From NCBI GenBank assembly GCA_002426495.1, contig DIQC01000099.1:10227-16137 (forward strand): DNA of 5,911 nucleotides. Direction: 5' to 3'. The translations under genes were made by a program, and so were the position numbers. This stretch comes from Thermacetogenium sp. UBA5472 (lineage in GTDB: Bacteria > Bacillota > DSM-12270 > Thermacetogeniales > Thermacetogeniaceae). Shown in pieces: positions 4,820-5,911 of the stretch. Numbering within the stretch: the first letter of the stretch is position 1; the number at the start of each line of letters is the position of its first letter. The notes beneath the pieces were generated by a model. It ran no database searches. It saw nothing but the letters and a program-made list of their open reading frames with translations, and was not told where the DNA came from.

Positions 4820-5266
4820 CTATCCTTCACTCCCGACGTGGGTTGCCTTGATAATCCAGGAAGCAGGGACCTCTACCCCATCTACATCAAAAACGATCTG
4901 CTCATCCTTGATCTGGTATCCCTGAACTGTCCCACTTATTTCCTCATTGGATTCCGGATCAACAGCGACAACACCCCTGCCCAGCATATTGGCGGCGAAA
5001 AGCATTGACTGCTGGGCTATGCTGCTATTCAACAGCAAAACCAGCATACCCGTATTTTCTTTGAGATCTGTTAACTGTTCCAAAGATGACAGCTGGGCCA
5101 TCTGTGCTGTCAAATCATTGCTATCCATTGGCGAAAGCGGATCCTGGAGCTGCATCTGTGCAACCAGGAGTTTAAAGAAGCCATCCTGTCCCAGCATTTG
5201 AGAACTTGTCGTCTGCTGAGCTGAAGCTGAAGCAGAAGCTGCCTGAGTAACATCACTGATCGGCAT
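4820..5266 (-). CDS. flgD: Flagellar hook scaffold/capping protein FlgD (short Firmicutes form)
   Basis: FlgD forms the temporary cap at the hook tip beneath which FlgE subunits assemble. The 148-residue product has an Ala/Ser/Gln/Thr-rich N-terminal export region (about 9-24), then the diagnostic FlgD N-terminal motif LGQDGFFKLLVAQMQLQDPL (25-44), PMDSNDLTAQMAQLSSLEQL (46-65), a helix to about 95, and a beta-rich C-terminal part (GRGVVAVDPES, then ISGTVQGYQIK, IVFDVDG, VPASWIIKA). It lacks the full Ig/Tudor-like C-terminal domain of the 230-residue enteric proteins, which is normal for Firmicutes. The ATG at 5266 is chosen because the minus strand reads AAGGAGGTGAGG (5269-5280) just upstream. 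An in-frame ATG at 5290 lies before this site and would add eight residues partly encoded by the ribosome binding site itself. It lies 90 bases after fliK and abuts the next gene. Confidence 0.95.
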   Translation of the reverse strand: MPISDVTQAASASASAQQTTSSQMLGQDGFFKLLVAQMQLQDPLSPMDSNDLTAQMAQLSSLEQLTDLKENTGMLVLLLNSSIAQQSMLFAANMLGRGVVAVDPESNEEISGTVQGYQIKDEQIVFDVDGVEVPASWIIKATHVGSEG

Positions 5267-5268
5267 TT

Positions 5269-5280
5269 CCTCACCTCCTT
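5269..5280 (-). promoter_or_regulatory. Strong ribosome binding site fixing the flgD start
   Basis: The minus strand reads AAGGAGGTGAGG, an extended match to the 16S rRNA tail, with GGAGG 7 bases before the ATG at 5266. It lies inside the longer open frame that begins at 5290, so that upstream start is unlikely. Confidence 0.88.
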
Positions 5281-5356
5281 TGTATACCATGAGCAGCAGC
5301 CGATTCGGACGTAAATTTCCAATTACCTACTTGACATCACACCGCTGCTTTTATCC

Positions 5357-5911
5357 TCAAACCACATAATTGATCATTCCCCAGCCCTTATTGGAATAGG
5401 GCTCCAAAAAATCCTCTTCTCCTGCAGTGAAACCTCCGTTTCCTACCCACTGCTGATCCATCCCCTGCTCTGCCCCCTGCTCTGAGTGAGTGCTCGTGCT
5501 GCCGGTATCCACAGAAACCGTCACATCCTGCCAGGAAACCCCCTGCTGGCTAAGTGACTGCTTCAGATCCGGGAGCTGGGAGTCGATCAGGTTGGCTGTC
5601 ATCTGATTTTGGGCCAGGAAATGAGCGTTGACAATACCGTGCTCCACAGTGATCACCAGCTTCAACTCGCCCAGGTATTCGGGTTTCAGTGAGATGCTCA
5701 GCATATGCATGTTTTTGTCTGTAGTCAGGCTGCTGCTCTCAATGGCCTGTATCACCTGTTCGAGTACTGCACTCTCCATCACTGGTGCTGCCCTGCTGAC
5801 TGCAAAGGACTGCTGTGCAGAGCCTGTTTGAATGGGAGCACTTCTACTGTTGAGGCCCTCGTTGAGGCCTTCATTAATCAAGAAACTGGTGGGACTTTTT
5901 ACTTCAGACTT
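5357..5911 (-). CDS. fliK: Flagellar hook-length control protein FliK, C-terminal part
   Basis: FliK is secreted during hook growth, measures its length and switches the export gate from hook to filament substrates. Only the last 184 residues are in the window; the frame stays open to the edge, so the gene begins outside. The C-terminal hook-length domain is clear at about fragment residues 68-134: MHMLSISLKPEYLGELKLVI, then VEHGIVNAHFLAQNQMTANL and LPDLKQSLSQQGVSWQDVTV. These match the family pattern 'L.P..LG...V......G.v...f.a......L....L..L...L...G'. The part before it is low-complexity (Ser/Gln/Ala-rich, with the short duplication NEGLNEGLN), and the tail after it is Gln/Gly-rich and ends in MINYVV, as is usual in this poorly conserved family. 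A TTG at 5881 is not the start, because in-frame coding continues upstream of it. It is the first visible gene of the minus-strand operon. Confidence 0.93.
   Translation of the reverse strand, partial: KSEVKSPTSFLINEGLNEGLNSRSAPIQTGSAQQSFAVSRAAPVMESAVLEQVIQAIESSSLTTDKNMHMLSISLKPEYLGELKLVITVEHGIVNAHFLAQNQMTANLIDSQLPDLKQSLSQQGVSWQDVTVSVDTGSTSTHSEQGAEQGMDQQWVGNGGFTAGEEDFLEPYSNKGWGMINYVV

Noticed and set aside
5267..5290. flgD start at ATG 5290
   Set aside because: The AAGGAGGTGAGG site lies downstream of it and serves the ATG at 5266; FlgD homologues start close to that Met.
5267..5356. Riboswitch (for example cyclic di-GMP) before flgD
   Set aside because: The 90 bases show no recognisable conserved aptamer core; only a loose AGCAGC/GCTGCT pairing was seen.

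Overview
The window looks like chromosomal DNA from an anaerobic, motile, endospore-type Gram-positive bacterium (Clostridia, possibly Peptococcaceae-like). This is an inference from three things: strong AGGAGG ribosome binding sites, flagellar proteins of the Firmicutes kind (a short FlgD, and the small 'flagellar operon protein' between flgD and flgE), and a LiaF-type membrane protein. No rRNA, tRNA, CRISPR array or transposase was found.

Layout. Bases 1-2355 hold plus-strand accessory genes: the 3' end of a membrane protein (1-180); a RelB/DinJ-type antitoxin and RelE/ParE-type toxin pair (336-949) with a well-formed promoter; a His-rich YmaF-family gene broken by a one-base frameshift near 1254 (1113-1447); a strong Rho-independent terminator (1526-1552); and a solitary LiaF-like four-helix membrane protein (1609-2355) with its own near-consensus promoter. 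Bases 2356-2778 contain no credible gene. They hold a decayed array of inverted and direct repeats, then a hairpin that probably terminates transcription from both sides. Bases 2779-5911 are a minus-strand flagellar hook operon, read in the order fliK (C-terminal part, running off the window), flgD, a small flagellar operon protein that starts with TTG directly after the flgD stop, and flgE.

How the genes work together. FliK controls hook length, FlgD is the scaffold or cap on which the hook polymerises, FlgE is the hook subunit, and the small protein is a conserved companion of unproven function. The FlgE here is long (527 residues). Its middle region seems to contain two diverged copies of a FlaE-like beta module and two cysteines. 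The operon seems to end right after flgE, facing the convergent accessory block across the repeat region.

I did not find a wholly new system. The observations most worth checking are the frameshifted ymaF, the duplicated hook module, the repeat array and the early end of the flagellar operon.
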